64,000 bases of DNA from Molossus alvarezi (Eukaryota > Chordata > Mammalia > Chiroptera > Molossidae), in assembly GCA_037176705.1 (NCBI GenBank), contig CM073896.1, positions 27,106,708 through 27,170,707 on the forward strand, read 5' to 3'. The notes under the pieces were generated by a model. That model did no database searches. It saw only the letters and a program-made list of their open reading frames with translations, and was not told the DNA's origin. This document shows, piece after piece, positions 10,900-22,947 of this stretch; position 1 is the first letter of the stretch; the number at the start of each line of letters is the position of its first letter. Made by a program: the position numbers and the translations under genes.

Positions 10900-11770
10900 C
10901 CACAGTAGCTACTTCTTCCTTAAATCTAGTTCTTTATCAATTCACACCTACAGCACTTCGAAAAGCTCCTACCTTCTTTGCTTTCTTCTACTGCCCTAAA
11001 ACTGCCCCACATACCTAGTAATAGGTCAAGCCTCCTAAAATATTTATTTTATCCTGTTATTTCTCTACTGAAAATTATTCAAGAGCTCCTCACAGACTAA
11101 AGAATAAAGAGCAACCACAGAGCAAAAGCTCCAAACTCTACCTCAACTTACCTCCCACATCTTGTCATCATCTTCTCTCAAAAAGAAACTCCTGACGCAG
11201 CCAGGTGGGACTGTTTCTGTCCCTTATGGAACCTCACAAACCTGTAGCCTTGCTCATAATGTCACATGCTGCGAAGCTTTCATGCAGCAGTATGCAAGAC
11301 TTAGTTCCAACAGGCTCATGACAGCCAATTTTTAAATATTTAGGAATTTTTCAAGCCAGTTGTTAAATCATTGATAGCATTAAATTGGCCATGCAGAAGT
11401 ATTTAACCATGAAAACTGGAAAACATTACAAAGTGGGGCATTGTGGGAGTGGGAAGGGAAAGCCAGTTTACCAGCACGCCATTGCCCGCCCCCTCCCCCC
11501 CCCCCGCATCACATGCTCACGCCATTGCCTTCACCCCTCCCATCACATGCTCACACCGTTGATTGCCCTCACCCCTCCACGTCACATGATCACACCATCG
11601 TCCTCATCGCCAGCATCACTGTCTCAAGCACACCCATATTTTGCATCCCAGATCAAATGGAATTCCCTTCTTGAGGCCTTCTCTGGTCACCTAATGTGTT
11701 TCTCGGCTAGGCTCTGGCAGTCTCTGTAAACTTGTTTGTCTTGAACTCCACTGCTTATTTCCTCAACAAC
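10900..11770 (+). mobile_element. L2 LINE remnant
   Basis: TTTCTCTACTGAAAATTATT, ACTCTACCTCAACTTACCTC and, further on, CAAATGGAATTCCCTTCTTG with GAGGCCTTCTCTGGTCACC are degraded L2 ORF-end and 3'UTR blocks in sense. A GC-rich minisatellite interrupts it. Edges approximate; divergence is high. Confidence 0.55.
11478..11611. repeat. Degenerate minisatellite, unit 32-39 bp
   Basis: Units begin at 11507, 11541 and 11580 with CATCACATGCTCAC or close variants and end in CACCCCTCC-like text. A shorter C-rich partial unit lies at 11478-11506. Unit lengths are about 34, 39 and 32 bp. Confidence 0.8.
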
Positions 11771-11983
11771 AGAAACTGAGAAAGGCACTGTTTTAGGCTA
11801 GGTTTCGCTCAGGCGAGACTTACAGCCTACCTAGTGGCACTCAAGCATCCCAGGGTTCAGAATGGGGCTGATATGCTGGGGTCCCTCAGGATGCTCTAGA
11901 AACTGTAGCAGTAGGCCCCTAAAGACTTATCACACCTTTGCCAAGCTAGAAAGAGGACTGTTAAGGGAAGATATTAGAATTAT

Positions 11984-11998
11984 AAATCTATATAATAT
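11984..11998. repeat. Left target-site duplication of the compound L1
   Basis: AAATCTATATAATAT occurs here and, identically, at 16822-16836. The pair encloses the whole antisense L1 block. Confidence 0.85.
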
Positions 11999-12605
11999 TA
12001 TTTTTTCCTCCAATCTTTATTAATTTATTTTGTTACAGATGTTTCTTTTTTAACCCCCCCCAGACCCTCTCCCTTCCATCCTCCACACCCCCCGCACCCC
12101 CAGCATAGTTGTCTATGTCCATTGGTTACGCACAAAAGTTCTACATAAAAGTTCTTAGGTTCATCTCATCCATCCCCCCTGCCCCACTCCTCTGAGGTTT
12201 GTCAGTCTGAACCATACTCCTTTCTATGTCTCTGGGTCTATTTTGTTCATCATCTTATTTTGTTCATTATATTCCACAAATAAGTGAGATCATGTGGTAT
12301 TTGTCTTTCTCTGATTGGTTTGTTTTGCTTAGGATAAAACTCTCCAGGTCCCTCCATGTCATCTCAAAGGATAAGAGTTCTTTCTTACAGCTGCATAGTG
12401 TTCCATTGTGTATATGTACCACAGCTTTTTTATCCACTTATCTATTTTTTTCTATCCCTTCACTTTCAACCTATGTGAGTCTTTTGTTGTGAGGTGGGTC
12501 TCTTGTAAACAACATATATATGAGTCATGCTTTCTTATCCAATCAGCTACTCTGTGTCTTTTGATCTGGGCATTCAGTCCATTTACATTTAAGGTGATTT
12601 TTTTT
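11999..12605 (-). mobile_element. Internally deleted L1 (3' end joined to ORF2 start), antisense
   Basis: From 11999 to about 12445 the + strand is antisense L1 3'UTR and ORF2 C-terminus. At about 12446 it jumps directly to antisense sequence of the ORF2 endonuclease N-terminus (CTTTCAACCTATGTGAGTC, matching 16520 onward), continuing to about 12597. The intervening more than 3 kb of ORF2 is missing. The junction lies in a T-run shared by both sides. In the sense direction the piece starts near ORF2 codon 8, just after an A-run (12598-12613). Confidence 0.85.
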
Positions 12606-12636
12606 TTTTTTTACCTTTTATAATAGGCACTGCGAA

Positions 12637-15600
12637 TTTATTTTATTTTATTTTTTTTATGAATTTTTTATTTATTTTTTTGTTACAGATATTTTACCTT
12701 TTTACCCCATTGGCATCCCCCACCCCACCCCACCTTTGCCCCGTCCCTGGCTTAGTTGTCCATGTCCATTGGTCATGCATACATGCATATAAGTTCTGTG
12801 GTTTATCTCTTCCCACCCCCCACCCCTCTTCGGAGGATGTCGGTCTGTGCCCTACTTCCATGTTTCTGGGTCTACCATTTTCTTCAGACTGTTATGTTCA
12901 TTATATTCCGTATATAAGTGAGATCATGTGTATTTGTCTTTTTCTCCTTGGCTTCTTTCACTTAGGATAATACTTTCCAGGTCCCTCCATGTCGTCTCAA
13001 AGGATAAGAGATCTTTCTTTCTTACTGCTGCATAGTACTCCATTGTGTATATGTACCACAGCTTTTCTATCCATTCGTCTACTGGTGGACACTTGGGCTG
13101 TTTCCAGATCTTAGCTATTGTAAATAGTGCTGCTATGAACATGGGGGTATATATATTCTTCCTGATTGGTGTTTCAGGCTTCTTAGGGTATATTCCCAGC
13201 AGTGGGACCACTGGGTCAAATGGAAGTTCAATTTTTAATTTTTTGAGGTAGCACCATATTGTTTTCCATAGCGGCTGCACCAGTCTGCATTCCCACCAGC
13301 AGTGTATTAGAGTCCCCTTTTCTCCACACCCTCGCCAACACTTGTTGTTTGATGATTTGTTGATGGCGGCCATTCTAACAGGTGTGTGGTGATACCTCAT
13401 TGTTGTTTTAATTTGCATCTCTCTGATGATTAGTGATGTTGAGCATTTCTTCATTTGTCTTTTGGCCATTTGTATGTCCTGTTTGGAGAGGTGTCTATTC
13501 AGCTCCTCTGCCCATTTTTTAATTGGGTTCTTTGTCTTCTTTTTGTGGACTTGTAGGAGCACTCTATATATATTGGAAATTAACCCCTTATCTGACATCA
13601 TTGGCAATGATGTTCTCCCATACAATGGGTTGCTTTTCCATTTTGATGATTGTTTCTTTTGCTGTGCAGAAGCTTTTTATTTCTGTTGCCTTAGGTGATG
13701 TATCAGTGAAAATTCTGCTCCGTATGATGTCTGAAATTTTGTTGCCTACATTTTCTTCTAGAATTTTTATGGATTCACGGGTCACAATTAAGTCTTTTAT
13801 CCATTTTGAGTTTATTTTTGTGTATGGTATAAGTTGATGGTCTAGTTTCATTTTTTTGCATGTAGCTTTCCAATTTTCCCAACACCATTTATTAAATAGG
13901 CTGTCTTTACTCCACTGTATGCTCTTGCCATCTTTGTCAAATATTAATTGAGCGTATTGCCTTGGGTCCATTTCTGGGTTTTCAATTCTGTTCCACTGGT
14001 CTATATGCCTGTTCTGGTGCCAGTACCAGGTTGTTTTGGTTACAGTCACTTTGTAGTATAACCTGATATCTGGTATTGTGATCCCACCTACTTTGTTCTT
14101 CTTTTTCAAGATTGCTGTGGCTATTCGTGGTCTTTTTTGGTTCCATATGAACTTTTGAAGTATTTGTTCTAGTTCTGTGAAATATGTCGTTGGTATTTTG
14201 ATGGGGATTGCATTGAATCTATAGATTGCTTTGAGTAGTATGGACATTTTAATGATGTTATTTCTTCCAATCCATCAACAGGGTATGTGCTTCCACTTTT
14301 TTATATCTTCCTCTATTTCTTTTTTCAATGACCTGTAGTTTTCTGCAAATAGGTCCTTTACTTCTTTGGTTAAGTTTATTCCTAGGTATCGTAATTTTTT
14401 TGGCGCGATGGTAAATGGGATTGTTTTTTCAGTTTCTCTTTCTGTGAGTTCATCATTGGTGTATAAGAATGCCATCGATTTCTTGACATTAATTTTGTAT
14501 CCTGCTACTTTGCCAAATTCATTTATTAAGTCTAGTAGATTTTTTATGGAGTCTTTAGGGTTTTCTATGAATAATATCATGTCATCTACAAATAATGACA
14601 GTTTCATTTCCTCCTTTCCAATTTGGATCCCTTTTATTTTTTCTTCATGTCTGATTGCTGTGGCTAAGACTTCCAGTACAATGTTAAATAAGAGTGGCGA
14701 AAGTGGACATCCCTGTCTTGTTCCTGTTCTTAATGGAAATGTTTTTAGTTTCTGTCCATTGAGTATGATGTTGGCTGTAGGTCTTTCATATATGGCCTTT
14801 ATTGTGTCGAGACATGATCCCTCTATTCCTACATTGCTGAGCGTTTTTATCAGAAATGGATGCTGGATTTTGTCGAATGCTTTTTCAGCATCTATAGATA
14901 TGATCATGTGGTTTTTATTCCTCATTTTGTTTATGTGGTGTATCACGTTTATTGATTTGCGAATATTGTACCAGCCTTGCATCCCTGGAATGAATCCCAC
15001 TTGGTCATGGTGAATAATTTTTTTGATGTATTTCTGGATCCGATTTGCTAATATTTTGTTCAGGATTTTGGCGTCTATGTTCATCAGGGATATTGGCCTG
15101 TAGTTTTCTTTCTTCGTAGTGTCATTTTCTGGTTTTGGAATTAGAATTATGCTGGCCTCATAGAACGTGTTTGGAAGTCTTCCTTCTTCTTGAATTTTTT
15201 TGAAATAGTTTGAGGAGAATGGGTGTTAGTTCTTCTTTGAATGTTCGGTAAAACTCCCCCGTGAAGCCATCTGGGCCTGGGCTTTTGTTTGCTGGGAGAG
15301 TCTTGATTAACTCTTCAGTTTCCTTAGTTGTTATTGGTCTGTTCAAGTTTTCTATCTCTTCTGTGAATAGTTTTGGGAGACTGTGTGTTTCTAGAAATTT
15401 GTCCATTTTGCTTAGATTGTCGAATTTGTTGCCATATCGTTGTTCATAGTAGTTGTTAATGATCTTTTGTATTTCTGTGGTGTTGGTTGTTACTTCTCCT
15501 CTTTCATTTCTGATTTTGTGTATTTGGGTTCTCTCTGTTTCTTGGTGAGTCTAGCTAAGGGTCCATCAATCTTGTTTATCTTTTTGAAAAACCAACTCTT

Positions 15601-16782
15601 TGTTTCATTGATCCTTTGAATTGTTTTTTTGGTCTCTATGTCATTTATTTCTGCTCTGATCTTTACTATTTCCTTCCTTCTATTTGCTCTGAGGTTTTTT
15701 TTTGTTTGCTTTCTAATTCTTTAAGTTGTGAGGTTAGACATTCAATTAGAAATGTTCCTTGTTTTTTGAGGTAGGCCTGTAGTGCTATGAACTTCCCTCT
15801 CAGAACTGCTTTCGCTGCATCCCATAGATTTTGTGTTGTTGTGTGTTCATTTTCATTGGTTTCCAGGAAGGTTTTAATTTCTTCCTTGATCTCCTCGGTG
15901 ACCCATTCATTGTTTAATAACATGCTATTTAGCTTCCATGTGTTGAAATGTCTTTGCATGTTCTTGTTGCAATTGATTTCTAGCTTCATGCCATTGTGAT
16001 CTGAGAAGATGCTTGATATGATTTCAATCTTCTTGAACTTGTAGAGATTTAGTTTGTGTCCTATCATGTGGTCTATCTTTGAGAATGTCCCATGTGCACT
16101 TGAGAGGAATGTGTATTCTGTAGTTTTGGGGTGTAATTCTCTGTAGATATCTATTAAATCCATTTGGTCTAGTGCTTCATTTAGAGTCTCTGTTTCCTTG
16201 CTAATTTTTTGCCTAGAGGATCTATCCAGTGCTGTCAACGGGGTGTTGAAGTCCCCTGCTATGATTGTATTGTTGTCGATTTCTCCTTGGAAGTCCTCCA
16301 GAAGATTTTTAATATATTTTGGTGCTCCTATATTGGGTGCATATATGTTTATCAAGGTTATATCTTCCTGTTGGATAGATCCTTTCAATATTATGTAGTG
16401 GCCGTCTTTGTCTCTAGTTATGGTCTTCATTTTGAAATCTATTTTATCAGATATGAGAATTGCTACCCCAGATTTTTTTGCTTTCCATTTGCTTGGAAAA
16501 TTTTTTTCCATCCCTTCACTTTCAACCTATGTGAGTCTTTTGTTGAGAGGTGGGTCTCTTGTAAACAACATATAGATGAGTCATGATTTCTTATCCAATC
16601 AGCTACTCTGTGTCTTTTTATGGGAGCATTCAATCCATTTACGTTTAAGGTGATTATTGATATGTACTTATTTATTGCCATTTTTGTTTAGTGTGGTTCT
16701 ATTTTTCTTCCTAATTCTACTAATTACAGCAGTCCTTTTAACATTTGTTACAGTGCTGGTTTGGTGCTAATATATTCCCTTG
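12637..16782 (-). mobile_element. L1, 5'-truncated in ORF1, antisense (copy D)
   Basis: Runs in sense from the last codons of ORF1 (16740-16782) through the intergenic spacer, all of ORF2 (16681 to about 12903), 3'UTR and A-rich tail. About 4.1 kb. The ORF1-ORF2 spacer matches that of copy B at 55,856-55,900. About 24 bp of unique sequence (12614-12637) separates its tail from the deleted L1 piece. No separate target-site duplication of its own was found. Confidence 0.9.
12903..16681 (-). pseudogene. L1 ORF2 pseudogene (endonuclease-reverse transcriptase), copy D
   Basis: The family protein nicks target DNA and reverse-transcribes L1 RNA. The remnant starts [20 protein letters not shown] and shows an apurinic-type endonuclease with QETHL near codon 42, GDFNTPL and SDHNGMK, then reverse transcriptase blocks ([36 protein letters not shown]) and a Cys-rich C-terminus ([18 protein letters not shown]). 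The catalytic box reads FVDD (about 14,600) where copy B has FADD. Frameshifts split it into at least six open segments (16681-16463, 16511-15666, 15406-15158, 15084-14275, 14247-13588, 13625-12924), and the C-terminus runs into an early stop at 12924. Not functional. Confidence 0.9.
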
Positions 16783-16875
16783 TATGTCAATAATCTTAAA
16801 TATATTTTTGAAATAGTCAAGAAATCTATATAATATCTTGACTTTTTCAAATATATATTTAAAATTATTGACATA
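16783..16875. repeat. 39-bp inverted repeat at the L1 5' junction
   Basis: Arms 16783-16821 and 16837-16875 are inverted copies matching at 36 of 39 positions. The 15-nt loop (16822-16836) is the right-hand target-site duplication of the L1. The left arm lies inside the insertion and is not L1 sequence. Confidence 0.88.
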
Positions 16876-18663
16876 GAAGCACACATTACATTTTTGCCTT
16901 GAGTTCCCTGGAAATCAAAGACAAAATAAACGAGGACATAATGAGTTACATTATTGGAAATGTGACTTTCTCACAATGGAAGGGAAAGCATTCATGGAAA
17001 CAGAGTTTTCTCTGTTAAACTCTAAAAGGTATATTTTTGAAGCTTTACATGAGATAATAAATGATTTAATGGACAATATCTTCAGTGTTTTTATAACACA
17101 AGTCTAAAGTAGGTTGTTTCTTGTAGTGGGCCTCACTCACAACTGAGGTTATCACTGGAAATCAAAACTTCAAGGTATCACTGGAGGAGCATAGGAAAAC
17201 TGGTCCAAGTGCATAAACATTTAATGGTGTAATATAAGAAAAATAAATCAATGCATATCTAGTAGTGTAATAAATAATAACAGTAGATGATCATATAATC
17301 CTCATACAATATCCCTACATATCACTCCTCTCAAGAAGACAGCTGGTAAAAAATGAAGAATTCCCAAACCAGTAGTGATGGCATTCTGTAACAGACTGAG
17401 GTCCTATCTGTCAAATTCCTCCCTCTGGCAAGGGCAGTGAAGGAGCATGTGTCTTATAAGTGGTGATTCTAACCCAGAGAGCCAGAGGTCAAATACTTAG
17501 AGAAAGAGAGCTAAAGCAGAAATTTTCCAACGAGGATGGGAAAAGAATGAGGCCCAAACCAACCCAAAAATGAATTCATAATACAGAAAGGATGAGATTA
17601 AGCAGGAGAATTTTGTCAGAAATTACAAGGAGGCAGCAGAGAGTGGGAGGTGAGACAGGGCTGCAATTCCACACGCCACTGACATTCGTGTAAGTGGGTG
17701 AGGATTTACATGTAGAGAGATTGGATGGGATGAACAAAATCTACGTTTTCTTTTTTAAACAAGAAGGTAGTATAGTTGCTAGCCTTCCTATTAAAAAATG
17801 TTGACTCACTTAACCAGTATTCCCTCTAGAATGAAAGGCCATTCCAGTTCTCTATAAGAGCAGATAGAAAGAGCATATCTGTAAGATGTTTTTGCAGAAT
17901 TTTTCTCAGCTTTGGACTGTTAGAGCCAAGCATTTAAACAAATGCTTCACAGAATTTCAAGAGTACCCACCAAGACCATGAGATTAATGGATTTAATTTT
18001 TAGTCTGAAAATACTTCCTCATGTGTGTTATCAGCCACCTACTATGGCCATGAAAATGGCCATTACGCCCAAAGAGATCAGCTGTCTCTAAACAAAATGG
18101 ACAATCATGACACCCGCCAGAATGAGTTAGCTGCAAAAGTGATCCCCAGGTAACTGAAAAACTTGACTTGTCCCTTAATATTGAACAAGCAAATCGGTGA
18201 ATATCTGCCAAAGACAAGGATCTTAACCCAGTGAATCTGGAGCCACATTTTCTATCAGGAGGCAGATTCCAAAACCAATTCCCTTTTAAGGCCACTCCTA
18301 CTATGGGACAATAAAAGCATGCCATCTATGTTTAGGAGAACATTTCTCCTTCTAGGAACTATGGCAGAAAAAATATCATATTGTGTTCCTTTCAAACACA
18401 AAACTCCATGTATTCATTATATCAAAGTTCATAAGATATGGTTAAGGATAATCAAAACAAGTAGATTTCATTCTAAACAGGACAGTTATAATATCCAAAG
18501 ATAGAATGGTTGCAGTGAGTTAATACATAGTGAGGGTTCTGTCACTGGAAATAGAGGGATACTGCACGGAGCTGACACTGTAGAGTGATCATTTGGGGGG
18601 CATGATTTAAATCATGAATGTGTAGATCGATTAGATGACATGGAAGATATCTTCCAATCCTCA
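16876..18663. other. Unique sequence, nothing recognised
   Basis: About 1.8 kb without a repeat or gene signature. A 110-codon reverse frame at 17993-18325 has no recognisable family motif and no supporting context. Confidence 0.45.
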
Positions 18664-18675
18664 AGTTCTATGTTT

Positions 18676-18920
18676 TTTTTTTGTTTTTTTTATCCTCACC
18701 CGAGGACATTTTTCAATATTTTGTTCAGATAGAGTGGGAGGGAGAGAGGGAGAGAGAAATATCGACGTGAAAGCGACACATCGAGTGGTTGCCACCCACA
18801 CGACCCAACCAGGGCCGGGGACAAACTGCAACCAAGGTACGTGCCCTTAGCGGGAACCGAACCCAGGTCTCTCCGGACCGCAGGCTGACGCTCCAACCGC
18901 TGAGCCAAACCGGCCAGGGC
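18676..18920 (-). mobile_element. Ves-type SINE, antisense
   Basis: Complete antisense copy ending GCCAAACCGGCCAGGGC, with perfect 12-bp duplication AGTTCTATGTTT (18664-18675 and 18921-18932). Belongs to the 'GGTTGGAGCGTCAGCCTGCG' subtype whose 3' end reads TCCTCGGGTGAGGAT. Low divergence and many CpGs remain, so relatively young. Confidence 0.95.
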
Positions 18921-18932
18921 AGTTCTATGTTT

Positions 18933-19347
18933 CTTAATACTGGTATAGCCTTTTGTCAAAAATCCTTTCCTGGATTTCCGAGCTCTTGTTGCTAAATTTT
19001 CTTAGGTGAATTACTGATCTCTACAATCTACTGTCTTCATGTTTGTTCTCATCTTACCCTTCCCGCACACATACACCTTCTCAGTCCTGCATTCAACCAC
19101 TCATGGCTAGTACTAACTTTTCTGATTACTTGAAGGCACAGATGTAGGAAATATAGAGAGAGCAATATACAGGATAACAAGGGGTCTATGGGAGCATGGT
19201 GCATTCAAGAACAACACTCAGTTCAGAGGGATGTGGTAGATTTGCATTGTTTTAAAAATCACACCGAAGAGTGAATTAAAGAAGCTAAAAATGGAAATTG
19301 GAAGCTAAAAATAGTAATCTTGCAAAAATCTAGGAAGAATTAAGGGA
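18933..19347. other. Unique sequence, nothing recognised
   Basis: No repeat or gene recognised. Confidence 0.4.
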
Positions 19348-19615
19348 GCCCTGGCCTGTTTGGCTTAGCGGTTAGAGTGATGGCCTGCGGACCAAAGGAT
19401 CCCGGGTTCAATTCTGGTTAAGGGCATGTAACTGAGTTGCAGGTTTGATCCCCGGCCCCATTTGGGGTCGTGTAGAAGGCAACCAATAGACATGTCTCTC
19501 TCACACTGATGTCTCTCTCTCTATCTCTCTCCCTCTCTCTCGTTCCCTCCCTCCCTTCCACTCCATCTAAACATCAATGGGAAAATATCTTAGGATGAGG
19601 ATAAAAAATAAAAAC
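19348..19615 (+). mobile_element. Ves-type SINE
   Basis: GCCCTGGCCTGTTTGGCTTA head, GGTTCAATTCTGGTT B-box-like region, CT-rich middle and GGATGAGGATAAAAAATAAA tail. The flanks share only GAAGAA, so the duplication is not clear. Confidence 0.9.
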
Positions 19616-21433
19616 AGAAGAAATAGCAGAACTATGGCAATGGAAATGCAAATGGAGAGAAAGGGATAGATTTAGATGACATTTAAGTGTTAGAATCAAT
19701 GGGACTGATGTCTCTTTGAAGTAAGCAATGCCACAGAAAGAGGCAAAGATTACTTCTGCATTGCTAGATCCAGACACCACACTGGACAACTTCCCATCTC
19801 CTGAAGCAGGGTCATAAAGCTGCCTTGTCCTGTTTGCAACATGTATTCCCGATAACCGAGCATTCCAGACAGAGAGAGACGCGCACGCAGAGCTGGGTGC
19901 CTGTGCTGTGTGAGAGGGTCACAGCCCTCAAATTCCAAGAAAATCAAGAGTTAACTGTATTTGCCAGGTCGGTATGTACTGTGCCCATCCTCCCCCCTCT
20001 TCATGTCACATTATAATCACTCAGCTCTTGATAATTAACATGACAACTGACCCTTTGACAATCACATTAAGCTGCATGACTCTTTCCACCTTCCTTTCTA
20101 CATGGTAATCACGTGCATGAGAGGGAGCGGAAATCTTTTTTCTTTAACACACTAGCTGGGGTTAAACATTCTGGGTGTCAAAACAGATGGCATCAGGCAC
20201 TATATTCTATATACTGCTCAACCCTTTCCATATCAGCAGTGCAAAAGACGGCTGACAGGAAATCTATGGTTCAGACTCCAGCACAGAAAACATTAATGCA
20301 AACACCCTCTGCCCAAAGGACTTGGCATTTACCACACTTTCTAGTGGAAGTACAAGGTTCCTGTGCCAAAGGTCAGGGGTAGAGGGATTAGCTTTTCCCA
20401 CGTATTTAAGCGCACTGTCCATCACACTGCAAGTACAGGCGCACATGCAGGCACACACACTTCACTTATCGTAGTTGATTATCAAAAAGGTCAGCTGAGT
20501 GATTTGCTGCCAAACACAGATACCCCACAAACACACACACCCTACCTGCTAATATTAGCAAAATAAAAAAAATTTTTAAAAAGAATGACCAGCTCTTATA
20601 CTCCAAACAACAAAGAAAATGTAGTCATTCTTATCAATAGAATCTATTGCTTTCAAAGGTTGAAATGCAAGGATGTTCACGTTTCAGCTCAACACGTCAG
20701 TCATCCCCATATTTGCAAAGCAAAAACATAAAATAACCAATTATGTGTGTGCCAGATGTCAATATATATACATTTGATGTGTATAGTAAGTGTTAATAAA
20801 TGAATTACTTGACAAATACTGCTTGAGGATCACTGTACCTCTTCAAATATAATATTACAATATATTTATAAAAACCCTTCAGGTAATCTCTATATGCCAC
20901 TTAGCGAAGAATATGGCTCATATAAAAAAATACAATATTTATATTCCTGGTTTTTCTATTTATTGCATATTGCATATATTTTCTATATTACACATACATA
21001 CAATTATATATTATATATCCAATGTTATAAATTATAAAGAACATGTAACACAATATAAGGTTACAAATACATGTATATTTATGTTAACATTTCTGCAAAA
21101 CTGAAATCTAAGGTTTTTATATTTATATTCTTCCATTTTATACATTCATATTTTCCCCAAATTAAAATCTATCTAAAGTGGTAAAAACATGCACCCAGGT
21201 GTAGTGTTTAGAAGGTTCCAATCATCATCCCTCTTCTCCATTGTCTTTTGAGTGAATTTTGTGCATCCTGGGAAGTATTTAATCACCATGAGTGATGTCA
21301 TCCACTTAGGTGTCGCTTTGCACATCCATTTTGAGGAACACACTGGGAATGTACATCTCCCATAAGATCAGATTAGAAAGGGAAAGCTTATTTCCTCTGC
21401 TGATAGGTTTGAATGATGCAAACAGGTCAAGTT

Positions 21434-21457
21434 AAAAAAAAAAAAAAAAAAAAAAAA
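21434..21457. repeat. Isolated poly(A) run of 24
   Basis: Uninterrupted A-run with no recognisable SINE or L1 sequence in front. Confidence 0.9.
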
Positions 21458-22394
21458 GCTGCTCTGTAAAATTCAATGGCAAGAATTAGTTCAAATTGAG
21501 TCTTTGACAGAGACTGCTTTTTAAAGAGACCTATCAGTAAAAGTGCTGTTCTCCAGGTAACTTTGCATATATTTTTAATGCCAATTCTTGTCAGTATTGA
21601 CACTATGTTTTTACGGCAAGAAGAATTAAAATGATTCCGAGTACCTGAGGTGGCTCTATTGACACATCAGATTGCACTTAATGTTTTAACAGCAAAGCAG
21701 TCACTCTGCCGGGCTTACCAGAGCTTTTTCCAGCAGGACAGTGCACCTCGCAAGGAAGAGATGCCAAACAGAATCAGTAGGCTTTGAATATTAACAAAAA
21801 AAAAAGAAAGAAAGTAAAGAAAGGTCTCAGAAAAACAGATTCCCTACCCTTTAAAGCTTGGGAAATATACAAACACTGGCTTATTATAGAGTACGCAGAA
21901 TTTCCTCCCTTGGGAATTCCCTGACGGCCCCCAGAAGCTCAAGCACGAGGAGAATGAGCATAGCAGGGGCAACGAGACCTGTGCTCCAGGCTGAAGGCTG
22001 TGAAGATCCATCAAGGAAGCAGGAAAGATCTCAGGGTCTACGCTTTCAACAAGGACATTAGAGCAAGGGGTCTAAGGTGCCTAGGAGTTCACGAATTGTC
22101 ACATTCTCATGCCATTATAAATCTTCTCATCATACAATAGGGGCCCGCCTGTAGAAGGTCAACTGTGCAATTTGCTAAGAATTATTCCCATAGCTGAAGT
22201 CTACATGGAGAAAATACAAAGGACAATGAAGATTAAGCTCTCATCAGGCCAAGGGAGATGCCAATCTAACATCCTCTTTCTCTCTTCAAAGATAAAAATA
22301 TTACCCGAGTAGATCCTACCAACAGTGCCCGGCTGGGTATGTTTTGAAGTGAGGAAGAGCTAATAGACCTTTATTATTTTTATTAGACCTTTAT

Positions 22395-22400
<6 letters not shown>

Positions 22401-22436
<36 letters not shown>
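22401..22436. repeat. (AT)n microsatellite
   Basis: Perfect AT alternation over about 36 bp. Confidence 0.95.
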
Positions 22437-22440
<4 letters not shown>

Positions 22441-22947
22441 CATTGGTAGGAAAACACCTATTTCGTACCAGTAGAATTACACCTTGAAATTCCTAGACTT
22501 AAGAATCACCATAGAACAGGAATTTGTTACCAAGTGGTAACAATTCTTGTTTGTTTATTTACAGCAAAATATTTACTTTTTGATTTTCAAGGTGTTTCTT
22601 TTTCATCTGATTTAATGCAACTTGGAACAGAAAATATCTGCTCACACTAGGACTATGGGATTTCTGAAACATATTTCTCATCAGTGTGTTTGTATATGAA
22701 TCTAAGTGGAAGAAAGCAGATAATTCTCCCTAAAAGACATATTTTGCAGCTATCTGTGGAAAACAGGCAGGCTATTGCTCGCCTAGTGCTGGTAATCACA
22801 AAGCATTTTTCTGAAAGCTTTGTAAATGCTTTTGCCCTACAGATAAGAGATTTTACTAAAGTAGACCAAGCTCCAGCGACTTACCTCTACGGCACTGCCG
22901 CTGGCCTAGCAGGCTGAAAGCCCCCGGCTTCTCGTGGTCCCTGGCAG

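Larger units (their letters stand above)
19616..22947. other. Unique sequence with simple repeats
   Basis: About 3.3 kb with no gene or interspersed repeat recognised. It holds a 24-A run (21434-21457), an AT-rich patch (20,880-21,150) and an (AT)n tract (22401-22436) preceded by a short local duplication of TTAGACCTTTATTATTTT (about 22,367-22,400). Non-repetitive parts have mixed composition and could include conserved non-coding DNA; that is only a guess. Confidence 0.45.

Noticed and set aside
14366..15013. 215-codon + strand open frame
   Set aside because: Antisense shadow of L1 ORF2. The same shadow appears on the - strand at 57,625-58,222 opposite copy B.
11999..16821. CRISPR-like or other prokaryotic system
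   Set aside because: No spaced direct repeats or prokaryotic gene structure anywhere in the window. The genome context is mammalian.
17993..18325. 110-codon - strand frame with several Cys residues
   Set aside because: No recognisable domain, no splice-site-supported structure and no repeat of the frame elsewhere. Treated as chance.
18676..18920. tRNA-like A and B boxes
   Set aside because: These belong to SINE heads (here and in the other Ves copies). No intact cloverleaf or acceptor end, so no tRNA gene called.
22367..22400. Short local tandem duplication of TTAGACCTTTATTATTTT
   Set aside because: Real but minor, next to an AT microsatellite. Ordinary slippage.
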